Part shown: piece by piece, positions 42,941 through 52,635 of the stretch
Layout: every line of letters starts with the position of its first letter
Position numbering within the stretch: position 1 is the first letter of the stretch
NCBI GenBank assembly: GCA_032718865.1
Contig: JALUTQ010000030.1
Span: forward strand, 992,001-1,056,000
From: Tilletia caries
Lineage: Eukaryota > Basidiomycota > Exobasidiomycetes > Tilletiales > Tilletiaceae
Length of the DNA stretch: 64,000 nucleotides
Direction: 5' to 3'
Notes under the pieces: model-generated
What the model was told of the DNA's origin: nothing
Databases searched by the model: none
What the model saw: only the letters and a program-made list of their open reading frames with translations
Program-made: the position numbers and the translations under genes

Positions 42941-44528
42941 GGGCTTCGCGTCTGCCCTCAAACAATACGGCCTTCTCGACGCTTTCCAGACCACAGTGGA
43001 CGGCCCTCGAGATGGGTTCGACTTCGGCGTGCCTCGAATCAACAAAACGATCACGCCGCCAAATCATGCCTCGGCTCGGGATAATCGGCAGGCATTAAAC
43101 AACTTTGCTGCAAAAGAGGTGGAGAAGGGTCGATGGGCAGGACCCTACTCAAAGAACGAAGTCGAACGGATCGTGGGACCTTTCCAGTCCAGCCCTCTCG
43201 GCATCATCCCGAAGCCAAATGGGAAGGTCCGACTAATCCAGGATTTCTCGCACCCGAAGAAGGAGAAGGCGAAATGTTCTCTCGCGTACAACAGCATCAA
43301 AGCATACATCGAGTCCGACGAATTCCTCACCGGGTGGGACTCGGTGTCGGACGTCTTCAAGCTATTCAACTCGCTGCCGACCACTGTCGAGGGCGCGACA
43401 ATGGATGCATCCGAAGCCTTCCGCGGATGCTTGGGCTTGGCTTGTCTCTCTCAGCTCCCTGGTCTCGTCGTGTGTCTCGACGATGACACTTTCTACATCG
43501 ACTTCTTCTTGGGCTTTGGCCTGGCATCGGCCACAGGTGTCTGGGGTCTCGTCGGTGACGCTACCAAGGCGATTCTCGAAGCTCGTCTCGCTGACCGAAT
43601 CAAAGTCCTCAAGTGGGTGGATGACTTCTTCACCATTCGCCTGGACCCGACAATTGCGATCAACGACATCCTTGCTGTGAACAGAGAGCTGGACTTCACC
43701 TGGAATCCGGAAAATACGGTTGACTTCAGGGCCGACCCGAAGTACATCGGGTGGGTGTTCAACATCCCAGAGAGGAAGGCTGTTCTGCCCCGAGAGAAGG
43801 CAGAGAAATACGTCGATCGAGCCTCTCCCTTCGAGAAGGGGCTACAACAGGACAAACACACGACGCAGAAGCTGCTGGGCTCCTTGCAACATGTCGCCTT
43901 CGTGGCCCGAGACCTCCGACTTCACCTCGGCTCGATCGCCTCCTTTCTCGCCAGCTGTCCAGAGGAAAAACAATACCAAAAGAGGTTCATCCCAGTCGAG
44001 GTCCAGAAGGAAGCTGGGTTCTGGGTTAAGGCCCTTTCGACCGTCCCGTTCGTCCGATCGTTTGCTCTATCTCCGAACCGGTTCCCAGACACTGTCTGGG
44101 TCGACGCCTCCACCGAATGGGGTATCGGTGTCCTTGTCGGCGAAGCTTGGGGGGCTTGGAAGTGGCTGCCAGGATGGGAAACCGACGGACGAGGCATCGG
44201 CTGGGCGGAGGCCATAGCACTCGAGTTTGGCTTGCTGGCGGCGAAGGCGTGTGGTGCCTCAAACTCGACGATCGACTTCCGAAGCGACAACCAGGGAGTC
44301 CTTTACTCTTACAAGAGAGGCCACAGTAGAGGAAAACAAATCAACACGGTCCTCAAGAGAGTCGTCGATCTGGAGCGCGATGACCGAATCCAGCTCGACA
44401 TCAAATACATCGAATCCGAGCCAAACCCCGGCGATGGCCCGTCCATCTTCCCTTCTGGCCCTCGCTTGCCAACCTTCAAGATCCCCCCGCTCGTCTCCGC
44501 CTATGTCGTCCCGGCCGGGGACTTATAG
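42504..44528 (+). CDS. DIRS copy A reverse transcriptase and RNase H
   Basis: The first 120 or so codons overlap gag in another frame and are probably not translated as such; recognisable pol starts near 42870. RT blocks: PLGIIPKPNGKVRLIQDFSH, MDASEAFRGCLGLACLSQLP, FGLASATGVWGLVGD, and catalytic KWVDDFFT (about 43610-43635). RNase H: VWVDASTEWGIGVLVGEAWG, WAEAIALEFGLLAAKAC, FRSDNQGVLYSYKRGHSRG and SEPNPGDGPS. No internal stop is seen. The frame ends at 44528 next to the recombinase frame. Confidence 0.85.
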   Translation: MRTCRPPTRNRPRARSRSSRLDSSSSPFQPAPRQRPAATRERQFASCVGRGPHPATTSSPAGLPHPVDQPALPIGTISVISSEHSTKLRSACASTEASAPAPRQESPVGCTNARFAVPEHMERSSANLLLQLRPDLAGKGQPLSSEGFASALKQYGLLDAFQTTVDGPRDGFDFGVPRINKTITPPNHASARDNRQALNNFAAKEVEKGRWAGPYSKNEVERIVGPFQSSPLGIIPKPNGKVRLIQDFSHPKKEKAKCSLAYNSIKAYIESDEFLTGWDSVSDVFKLFNSLPTTVEGATMDASEAFRGCLGLACLSQLPGLVVCLDDDTFYIDFFLGFGLASATGVWGLVGDATKAILEARLADRIKVLKWVDDFFTIRLDPTIAINDILAVNRELDFTWNPENTVDFRADPKYIGWVFNIPERKAVLPREKAEKYVDRASPFEKGLQQDKHTTQKLLGSLQHVAFVARDLRLHLGSIASFLASCPEEKQYQKRFIPVEVQKEAGFWVKALSTVPFVRSFALSPNRFPDTVWVDASTEWGIGVLVGEAWGAWKWLPGWETDGRGIGWAEAIALEFGLLAAKACGASNSTIDFRSDNQGVLYSYKRGHSRGKQINTVLKRVVDLERDDRIQLDIKYIESEPNPGDGPSIFPSGPRLPTFKIPPLVSAYVVPAGDL

Positions 44529-45782
44529 TTGGCTCCGGAAGGAGACCAAACGGGTGAACGAGTCGAGTTCAATCTCGAGTGTCGACGGCTTCGGGGGGAG
44601 CCACGATGTCGACCTACTGATTCCATCGGCCTTTCCACCCCCGCTAGACTCGACGGCTTTTCCTGCCGACGAGGATATGACCAGACGAACCCTCTTTCCA
44701 AACATACCACCCGAGGACCGCCTCATCAAATGGCGCCCGGGCAGATCGATACGCAACGTCCTTACCCTCTCTTCGGGGAAGGAGCTTCCCGGAACATCAT
44801 TCTCAATCTTGCGGTCGGGAGAGCACTCGGCTCGTCCTTGGAGCCCTCGACTCGATCCAACTACGGTTACGCGCTCGGCACTTTTCTCCGATTCTGTTTC
44901 GAACTGGCTCTCTCAACGAACGACATCTTCCCCATTTCCGAGGGGCTCCTTCTCGCCTTTGTCTCCTCCCAAGCATGCTTCAAGGTGAAGGGTACGGTTT
45001 CGAATTACCTCTCGGCCTTGTCGGCCTGGTATGAAATCTGGGGCATCGGATGGAAGCGCTTTCCACTTGTGGATCGCGCGCTCCAAGGTGTAGCCCGACT
45101 CGCTCCTGACAAACTCCCGCTTCGTCTCCCAGTCCGACTCTCTGATCTCGCGGCCGCTCGTTCCATGCTCGACATCGACTCCAACCCTCTCGACGCTGCG
45201 GTCTGGGCCTGCGCTCTCGTCACCTTCTGGGCTGCGTGCCGACTAGGGGAAACGACCTGTCCATCGCAAAGCTTCTTCAACCCGGGTCGACACGTTACTC
45301 GCTCAGCTGTCTCGGCTATCCGTCTCCTTCCCGACGACGCCCTGGCCTTGTCCTTCCACCTTCCGTGGACGAAAACGACGAAACGCGCTGGCATGACCAA
45401 AGTCCTTTCGTCCCAACCTGATCTGCTCGACCCGATCTCGGCTCTCCATCATCACCTATCGTTCAACACGACTCCCTTGACCGACAACTCTACGACCTCC
45501 CTCTTCGCTTACCGAGTCAAGGCCGGTCGGGGATGGAGGCTAGTTCCGCTCTCCAAAGACAGGATGCTCGACGTCTTTGGCCACGCCCTCGCACGAGCAG
45601 GACTACCTTCTCTTCCAGGCCACTCGTTCCGGATCGGCGCCGCAACCTTCTACTGGCACCACGGTGCCACGGTGGAGGAAATCAAGCTCCTTGGAGGTTG
45701 GGACTCCGACTCTTTCAAGATTTACCTCCGCGACCCAGTTCTCGGTCTTGCGCCGCTCCAACAGCGGCTCGGTGCTTCGTAA
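44529..45782 (+). CDS. DIRS copy A tyrosine recombinase
   Basis: Core-binding region: STRSNYGYALGTFLRFCFEL and TVSNYLSALSAWYEIWGIGW. Catalytic region: AACRLGETT with the first Arg, GHSFRIGAATFYWHHGA with H-x-x-R, LLGGWDSDSFKIYLRDP with the third box and the nucleophile Tyr. All four signature positions are filled, so the enzyme could be active. The likely start lies within the first 100 codons; this part overlaps the RT end region. Confidence 0.85.
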   Translation: MAPEGDQTGERVEFNLECRRLRGEPRCRPTDSIGLSTPARLDGFSCRRGYDQTNPLSKHTTRGPPHQMAPGQIDTQRPYPLFGEGASRNIILNLAVGRALGSSLEPSTRSNYGYALGTFLRFCFELALSTNDIFPISEGLLLAFVSSQACFKVKGTVSNYLSALSAWYEIWGIGWKRFPLVDRALQGVARLAPDKLPLRLPVRLSDLAAARSMLDIDSNPLDAAVWACALVTFWAACRLGETTCPSQSFFNPGRHVTRSAVSAIRLLPDDALALSFHLPWTKTTKRAGMTKVLSSQPDLLDPISALHHHLSFNTTPLTDNSTTSLFAYRVKAGRGWRLVPLSKDRMLDVFGHALARAGLPSLPGHSFRIGAATFYWHHGATVEEIKLLGGWDSDSFKIYLRDPVLGLAPLQQRLGAS

Positions 45783-46360
45783 TTCTTCCCTCTCGCTCGC
45801 TCGCTCTCACTTTCTCTTTCCTGATCCCTTGCTCTCGCACTCGTACTCGTACTCGCACTCGCATTCTCGCAACCCTGATCTCGATGTTCTCTCGTAGCTC
45901 CCCTGATGAATTCTGCAATCGTTGCCATTTCTGATCGTCAACTCTTGTCTTGCCTTCCGATTTATGTCTGTTCAAATGATCGTGCTCGTCGAAGTTAAGA
46001 AGGAACGACGGCGCCCCGGCCTCGGCGCCCTCCTCTGCGAGTCCCGCTTCCCCCGGGCACGACGGGATGGCGGGCCGCCTTCGTTCAAACTCAGAGCCGG
46101 TCAGACCTGAGCCTGGGTCTTACAGACATGTGCATTACTATGCACGGACATCTAACGGCACTCGATCGATCACACTCGAAGTTTCAGTAGGAAGTGAACG
46201 AGGCTGGCAAATTTGTGGTCAATTTGGTGAACCTTGAAGGTCCCTAAGTCGAGGTAGCGGTGGCGCTGTGGGGCTGAGGTCTAAATTCGGTCCGGATCCG
46301 CGGTGGCCCGGCTCATACACAACACGTCCGGCCGCACACCCGCAGTCTCCTTCGATCGTC
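45783..46360. other. Junction between two convergent DIRS-like elements
   Basis: No gene seen. A CTCGCACTCGTACTCGTACT-type tandem tract lies at 45833-45870. Copy A ends and copy B begins somewhere here, at their recombinase ends; the border could not be fixed. Confidence 0.4.
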
Positions 46361-47554
46361 TCAGTCCGTGTGTTTTGAGAAAGGAATGCGGGAAGGATCC
46401 ACCGCAGGGAGCAGCCGGGGCGCCATTATTTCTGCGTGGTCACGCACGTTGCGTTGCCACGCTTCGCCTGACCAGCGTCCGTGGACCCGTACGTCGTCGA
46501 ACGAGTTCCCGGCACGCAACAATTCCGTACATCCGCCGATTCTAAAGCTGTGGCCATCAATGAGGGGGAGTTCGGCTCGCTGGGCCAGGATTTTGAGGCG
46601 GGAAGTGAGCGTTGTACGTCGCATCTGGGCCATGTCTCGCCCGTGTCGGAATGCGAACAAGCTGTGTTCTTCTTCTTCTGGGACTACGTTGAGAGCGAGG
46701 TGGCGATGAAGCAACGCCAAGGGGTCGACCGATGCGGGTCGTTCTGTGAGAACAACACGCTGACCTTGAGGACTGGTCTTGGTAAAGGGGAGAGAAAGCG
46801 TCGCCGTAGGCGAACCACCATACGCCGAGGCGAAAACAATCCCCGCACGAGATATGTTCTTGCGAGGGTCAAATCCTTTTGGCGAGCAGGTAGCCTCGCC
46901 GAGTCGCAGAAGACCCCAGAACGCGATCGCTGCGGCTGCGGCTGCCGCAACATCGCCAGGACTGTCGGGCTTTGCCACTCGGAGAATAGAAGACAGCCAC
47001 TATAGCGTGACAGGAGGGCGAGAGGGCTTACGACTGCTTGCGGGGCCGTGAAGGGCAGTGTATCGAATGAGTTCTGTCCGACGCATGTCTCCCGCCGGCC
47101 ACAGTCGTCCCCAAATTCGATGCCATGCTCGAAGGCCCGACAACCACGTGCTGATGGTGTCGGAAGAGAATTTCCCTGCATGCTGCAGAATGAAATATTC
47201 GAGCAGCTCTGCAGGGGCGGGACACCGAAGCTGTTCGGGGACTCCACGTTTATCACACCATTGATGCCAACGATCCAGACCTGTTCCGTAAGAACGGAGG
47301 GTGTCGTCGCTGTAAGAGGCGGCCAAGGCCGCACTGATCGAAGCAGCTTCTGATGATGACAGATGCGTACCCGTGATGGCGGTGATTGGACGCCATGCGA
47401 CCAGCCTCTGCGGGGCCAAAACCTTAGAGCGCAGGGAAGAGGGAGCCACTGTCAGCGCGTGGGGCGTGAACCGCCTTCGGTTTGTGCGAGCATCAGGCGG
47501 CTGAGGCACTACTGTTGCCTGCACGTCTTGACGGGCAAGCCGCAACGCGACCAC
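46361..47554 (-). pseudogene. DIRS copy B tyrosine recombinase, frame-broken, Tyr missing
   Basis: The N-terminal half (47554-47000) reads DDTLRSYGTGLDRWHQWCDK and LSGLRAWHRIWGRLWP. The C-terminal half (46978-46361) reads FWGLLRLGEATCSP (first Arg), DGHSFRIGGCTELLRAG (H-x-x-R) and VHGRWSGEAWQRNVRDH. Where copies A and C have IYLRD and QYLRR, this one has RNVRD, so the nucleophile Tyr is replaced by Asn. A frame break near 46990 separates the halves. It is unlikely to be active. Confidence 0.78.
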
Positions 47555-47599
47555 GGATGGTCGCGACGATTGAGAGTGATCAAGGATCCGCCTTTTGAA

Positions 47600-49400
47600 G
47601 GTGCGGCACGCGTCCTAGTCAGCGGCTGCCCGCTGGCGACTGCCAGTGAGGGAGGAACTCTGCGGCGACAGGAGCTGGGAGGACGATGGTCGGGAGGCCG
47701 GTGTTCCTTGCGGATCCCACGACTGGGTCCATCGGCAGGGTTGTCGGCGGATGCGACCCTTCGAGTGTGAATGACCACGTCGCGGTCGACCTGGAGAGCA
47801 TGAATGCGGTCGATGACGGAAGTGGCGGCAGCGTTTCGCATGCGTCCGCGCGGGACGCCGAACTGAATGCCCGTGTTGTCTGTTTATACAACAAGGGCTG
47901 CAGAGCGGAAACCTGTTGAGAGGACATGGAGGAGGCCAACCTCAATGGCCAAGGCTTCGGCAAACTGGATGTCCCTTCCATCTCCACGTGATCGCCAGTC
48001 TGGGTGGAGGCGATAGGAAGCACTGTGCCCGTCCCACCAAATACCAACTCCCAGTCTGAAGACGCGTCGACGAACAGGTTGATGTCCTTGGGAGCATACT
48101 GGGAAAAGGATCGCCATACTTCCTCACCGCAGAGATGCTCCCTCCACCATTCAATGTCTTTGTCCAGGGCGGCACTCCCATGACGCTGCGCGCGCGGGTG
48201 TGCGTTGCTCCGGACGGCAATGTTGACAAAGCCGATGAGCCGTGTGAGGTGACGAGGGGCGTCAAGGACGACAGGGGATGCCGGATGCGTGGAGGAGTCG
48301 GCCAAGGAGGCGTTGGGCATCTTCGAGCCGATGAACTGATTGTGAGAGCCAAGCGTCGATGTCGGCGCGGTAGGTGGCCACTTTGACGGCGGACAGACCT
48401 GCTCGCCAGTCGAAGATGCCGAACAGGTATCCTGCGTATGAGAAGGTGGAAGACCATGGCGTGGGCTTGTGGAGGGGAAAACCAAGTTCGTCGGCCAGGG
48501 ACTCGATCTCGTCGTCTTCATAGTGCCAAGCGTCTTCTCGACCGGCTTTTGTTGTCGTTCGGAGCGGATACTCGTACGACTCATCGTACCGTCTTCCCTC
48601 CGCGCCGACCCACTACTTGGCCCCGCGCCGAAGGAAGGGCTGCTGGTCCAAGGACTCGTGGATGTCGGCTCGTTGAGCATTGACGCTCGCAACAGAGACG
48701 ACACGGACACGGAAGAAAAGGATGTCGTCGACCCATCGACCAAGCGGGCCGAAACCTCGCGCCCGAAAGATGTCGAGCGCGGCTTCGCCAACTCTGCCGA
48801 ACACGCCGGTGCCCGGACCGATTCCGAAAGAGACTCGAGTGTCGATGAAGAAGCCTTCATCCGTGCGAAGGACCAGAGCTGGCCATTGCGAGGGGTGAAC
48901 GGGGAGCAATCTGTATGCCGAGTCGACGTCGCGGGTGCAGGCCTAGGAGTCGGAGGGTAAGGCAAGGATGTTAGCGACAATTTGGCGGAACGTGGACCAT
49001 GTGGTGGCCCAGGAGCGTGGTATGAGCTCGTTTGTTGCTGGAGATGTACCGACAGTGGCGGAGAAATTTTGAATGAGCCTGAATTTGTCAGGCGGTTTTG
49101 GAATGAGAGAAAGCGGCATAGATTGGAAAAGATTGTGCAGAACGGCTTGGACGTCCGCTGCATTACTGAAAGGTCCGATGTAGGCCCCACGCTTTCGCTC
49201 TTTGAGGACAATGTCTCTGAGTGCGTTTTGATGTGTCCTTGTGGACGGTGCGTTACTGGCGACGGCTGTGTCGTTGATGCGAGGAATTTCGAAATCAAAT
49301 CCGTCGCGTAGACCTCGAACGACATCGGCATACCGTTCACCGAGCCCAAGGCTGTCCAGGACGCTGGCCCATACGTCCGCCTTGAGCGTGAGAGGAGAGG
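47600..49400 (-). pseudogene. DIRS copy B reverse transcriptase/RNase H, decayed
   Basis: RT blocks are spread over several frames. GLRDGFDFEIPRINDTAV and SLIPKPPDKFRLIQNFSA are in the frame ending at 48943. An in-frame TAG there interrupts it, and the same frame continues with RDVDSAYRLLPVHPSQWPAL and catalytic RWVDDILFF (about 48735-48760). RNase H remnants appear in other frames between 47950 and 48110. The element carries at least one nonsense codon and several frame breaks. Confidence 0.7.
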
Positions 49401-49414
49401 GCCGGGGAGGGAGA

Positions 49415-50182
49415 TCAGTCGGATCGCCCGCAAGCCTGAGCTCCATGCGCCGAGACGCCGCAAAGAGAGCAGCGATGACCGGGGCAGCCCTTGTTGTTGC
49501 AGGCCCGTCCGCCATTGAAGTTGAGGCAGACGAGAGTGCCACTGTCTTTGAAGAGGAGGGGACCGTCGTCTTTGTCGCGTCGGGTGATGGTCTCGTAGGC
49601 GGAGCAGCTGGGTTTGGCGAAGTGCGTCTTGTCGCAGTGCGCAACGTCGTGCCTTGCTCTTCCTCCGCATCGCGCGCAGGCGGAGGGCTTTTCCGCATTT
49701 GCGACTCCGGCGTTTCGGTCCGAAAGGAGCTGCGGTCGCCCGCCCTCTTCGTCTTGCTGCGGCTCTTTGACGATGATGGAGGAGGGATCGAGCTGCGGGA
49801 CGGGAGGGCATGACTTTCTAACGGCCGAGCTGCTGACGCTGCCAAGAGATGATCCAGTTTGGCCTGCAATGCCGCCAACTTCGTGTCCTGCTCCGTCCGA
49901 GCCCGCTATTCCTCCTTCCTCACGTAGACGTCGAGATCCGCCAGATTGACCGTTGCGAGATTGAATATCGGCTCCTCCGAACCCGACTGCATGACTCATG
50001 AGCAGGTGATATTCCCTGCACCAGGTACCTCGATTCCAGGCGTAGTATTTCTGAAGAGCGGCTCTTTGGGACTCGGCGAGATCGTGATAAAAGATGGCGT
50101 GGTGCGCTGCTTTGAACATGTTTTGGATATCTTCGTCCACGCCATGCTCGCCCATGATCCTCTCTTCTACGTTATCAAGCAA
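49415..50182 (-). CDS. DIRS copy B gag-like zinc-finger protein
   Basis: 256 codons, open. The N-terminal half is helical (EDIQNMFKAAHHAIFYHDLA, KYYAWNRGTWCREYHLLM). The C-terminal half has the DIRS gag Cys/His cluster: CARCGGRARHDVAHCDK, VCLNFNGGRACNNKGCPGH and RCSLCGVSAHGAQAC, closely parallel to copy A. Its 3' end overlaps the RT frame. It is better kept than the rest of copy B. Confidence 0.65.
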   Translation of the reverse strand: MLDNVEERIMGEHGVDEDIQNMFKAAHHAIFYHDLAESQRAALQKYYAWNRGTWCREYHLLMSHAVGFGGADIQSRNGQSGGSRRLREEGGIAGSDGAGHEVGGIAGQTGSSLGSVSSSAVRKSCPPVPQLDPSSIIVKEPQQDEEGGRPQLLSDRNAGVANAEKPSACARCGGRARHDVAHCDKTHFAKPSCSAYETITRRDKDDGPLLFKDSGTLVCLNFNGGRACNNKGCPGHRCSLCGVSAHGAQACGRSD

Positions 50183-50522
50183 TGTAAAAATTCAAGAGTA
50201 ATTAGCGCCATGCCTGACTGATTCAACGCTGGATGAGGTTCTTTTTTAATGGCGGCATTGTTCGAGAGAACATGTGCCGAGGCTCATTGTGCGCTAATCG
50301 ATGTGCGTGGGCACCACGCTCGTGGGCGCATCTCGTCCTCCCTGAGATTCCTTCCGCAGTACGTGGACTGGCCCGATCACAGCTCGTGGGCTGAGTCTCC
50401 AGGTACGTGGACCAGACCCACGGCGCATGGGCCGACCTCACTTCAAAGGAAGTGAAGTTGCATAGGCGTACGTGGACAACCGCTGCGATTGGAGGAGATG
50501 GGAAGGGAAAGGAGTGATCGTA

Positions 50523-50822
50523 CTACTCCCGCATCGTAGCACAATCGTTCCAGAGCTTCCAGTCGAGGTCGCCCTCGGGTATGTACCCGTCGGGACAAGA
50601 TTCGTCCACCTCTACGAAGCTGCCGTCGGGGTTTTGGAACATCGGCTTCTTGAAGCCGGTTTCCTTTTCCGCTGCACGTCGACAGGCCTCCTTGCTGAGG
50701 AGCCAGAGGTGGACGAACTCGATATCGACGACCTTCTTGATGGTCTTCTTCGGTGGGCGGAGCGAGCCTGCTCCCTCCGAGCTGCTGACCCCTCTATGGG
50801 GCGGGGGGGTGGAGTCGTACAT
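50523..50822 (-). CDS. Hypothetical protein, 99 residues
   Basis: Not recognised. It has a Pro/Ser-rich start, a Lys-rich patch (PPKKTIKKVVDIEF) and an acidic Trp-containing tail (GDLDWKLWNDC). No signal peptide or repeat. It may be the last exon of a larger gene or chance coding; codon use is not obviously random. A G run at 50800-50808 (plus strand) lies near the start. Confidence 0.35.
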   Translation of the reverse strand: MYDSTPPPHRGVSSSEGAGSLRPPKKTIKKVVDIEFVHLWLLSKEACRRAAEKETGFKKPMFQNPDGSFVEVDESCPDGYIPEGDLDWKLWNDCATMRE

Positions 50823-51269
50823 CGCAAAACATTCGGGGAGCTTCTGGGTCTCGGTCGCGTGGAGCAGGCAAGGTAGGAGAGAGAGAGAAAGCAGGTGGGG
50901 AGGGAGTGGGTCTGGCGTGAAGGTTTCGTGCCATGGCTTTGATCATCATGGACGGGAAGTGTTGAGAAACGAAAGGGGTGTGGTGGCGAGATGGGTATGG
51001 CCGGTCGGTCCTTGTGGCGGAGCGCCGTGGGGTGAGAGAGTGTGTGCATGTCCCCGCCGAGGATCGGATGATCCGGAGAAAAAGGGGTGGGTAAAGCGTG
51101 CCGTCGACCCACCCATCATCCGACTTAACTGGAGTTTTGGGGGTCTTATTGTCTTGTGAATAGGAGTAAATAAGGGTCTTACTGGCCTACTATTCGCCTT
51201 TTTAAAATATAAGGTCTTATTCTCCCTTATTTTTTTTTGGCTGGGTTTTATGGCGTCATCGCGCGCATG
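50823..51269. other. Spacer with short GGTCTTATT words
   Basis: No gene seen. GGTCTTA recurs three times (51149, 51175 and 51211), and AATAAGGG and CCCTTATT face each other at about 51169-51232. That could be the remains of a small inverted-repeat element, but no target duplication is visible. Confidence 0.3.
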
Positions 51270-52100
51270 TTATTTGCACCCTAACCCCCCAAACGTGACA
51301 GCTGCCTGGCCGTTCGCGCTGTGCCCCTGCCTGTCCCAGAGATTCCGAATTAGGGAGCCGTACGTGCGGGCTGGGGGAGCCGCTCGTTCGCCTTCTCCCT
51401 CCTGGTCGAGACCAGAATCCGGAGGGCTCGGACAGGTTGAGCAAGGGTAATGCTCGTCGGCCTCCGTCTTGAGCTGGAGCTCTCGATCCGTGAGACGCTT
51501 GGCCAGCTCTAGCTCGGAGCTGCGGTCGCCGGAAGAGATGGCTTCCGCAAGGGCGCATGCGGAGTCGAGTTCGACGTCCACAAGCGCCAATGGTACCGCG
51601 AGCGAGCCGTAGAGCTGCGGCCGCTTCCTGGCATGGCGGAGCCGATGCCAGTATCCCTCGAGGGCGTAGAGGTAGCCGTCCTCGTGGGATTCGATGCCTT
51701 GCCATTCGGTTTTGTTCCAGTCGGAGTCGAGGAAGATCGCGAGGGAGACCCAGTGCTGGGCCCAGTCCTGACCGTCCGGTGAGGCCGTGGGTCGCCGATC
51801 GCTGAGCCAGTAGATCAAGAGGGCGAGCTCGGCTCGGACTTGGGCTTGTGCTGGACTGCTTCGCCCGGGACCTTGGCCGTCTTCGGGCGTAGGTGTCGAC
51901 GAAGGGAGATTCCCTTTGTCGACGGAGGTGGTCAACCCCGAGGGGATGCCGACCTCGACCTTGTTGTGCGGCGGCGCTGGGGCGTTCGACCGCGGGGCGG
52001 GGAGCGTGCCGTTGGCCACGCTATCCGTTCGCTGCTCTTGGGGCAGCGACTTGTAGCACTCGCCAGTGCGATCAGCGCTGAGACGATGCGGAGCTACCAT
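51270..52100 (-). CDS. Hypothetical protein, about 276 residues
   Basis: Not recognised. I choose the ATG at 52100 (MVAPHRLSADRTGE) because sequence further upstream looks like leader. After a Pro/Ser/Thr-rich first third comes a well-composed helical region: VRAELALLIYWLSDRRPTA, WAQHWVSLAIFLDSDWNKTE, YLYALEGYWHRLRHARKRP and LAVPLALVDVELDSACALAE. A CxxC (YPCSTCPSPP) is near the end. It is transcribed away from the dioxygenase-like gene at 52636, about 0.5 kb apart. Extra exons are possible. Confidence 0.5.
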   Translation of the reverse strand: MVAPHRLSADRTGECYKSLPQEQRTDSVANGTLPAPRSNAPAPPHNKVEVGIPSGLTTSVDKGNLPSSTPTPEDGQGPGRSSPAQAQVRAELALLIYWLSDRRPTASPDGQDWAQHWVSLAIFLDSDWNKTEWQGIESHEDGYLYALEGYWHRLRHARKRPQLYGSLAVPLALVDVELDSACALAEAISSGDRSSELELAKRLTDRELQLKTEADEHYPCSTCPSPPDSGLDQEGEGERAAPPARTYGSLIRNLWDRQGHSANGQAAVTFGGLGCK

Positions 52101-52635
52101 GTTAGATTTCGACCCGGCGTCGGCTCCCGCTGACCCGGTCTGGATTCTAAGCTTGCCAATGAGAACTTGCGCTTGACCGCACTCGGTGCTCGCGTTCAGT
52201 ATCAGACCTGCTTTTGCTAGGGATGAAGGGTAGAACGACTTGACTGAATGAATTACTAGGATGGAAGTCAGGGAGAAGGAAGTACATCGCGAATGCCTCT
52301 TTAAGTGGTGAATGTGATCCATCACCGCCTGATCGGATTCGCGCCTCTGTCCGACTTCGATCTCAGCCCTAGCGTGCTGATATCCTAAGGTTTCCGCTCT
52401 CATCGAGAGTTCTTAGCCATTCCCTGTCCGCATCATCCTTGTCCTCCCCTGGTCTCCTTGTCCCAGGAACCGTCGGGTCTGAGCCGGTCTGCTCGGGCCG
52501 GGGGCAAAACTCCAACAAATAGGACCCCCCAAACTCCAGTCGCTTGGGCGCGGCCGACGGATCCTCATTCTTCCGAAACCGATACAACTGCCGACACCAA
52601 CACCAACACCAACAAGCAAATACTGATAAAGGAAG

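Larger units (their letters stand above)
41640..46100 (+). mobile_element. DIRS-like tyrosine-recombinase retrotransposon, copy A
   Basis: It has the DIRS gene order: a Cys/His-rich gag, an RT/RNase H frame, and a tyrosine recombinase. It is inserted into the protease region of the broken gypsy element without a visible target duplication, as expected for this class. Edges are approximate; the inverted or split terminal repeats could not be resolved by eye. Confidence 0.75.

Noticed and set aside
24793..45782. One large retroelement encoding gag, kinase, hAT and recombinase together
   Set aside because: Separate target duplications and inverted or direct terminal repeats show independent insertions.
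47619..49811. 730-codon minus-strand open frame as a Ser/Arg-rich protein
   Set aside because: RT motifs lie in another frame of the same strand; this frame is a shadow of the decayed RT.
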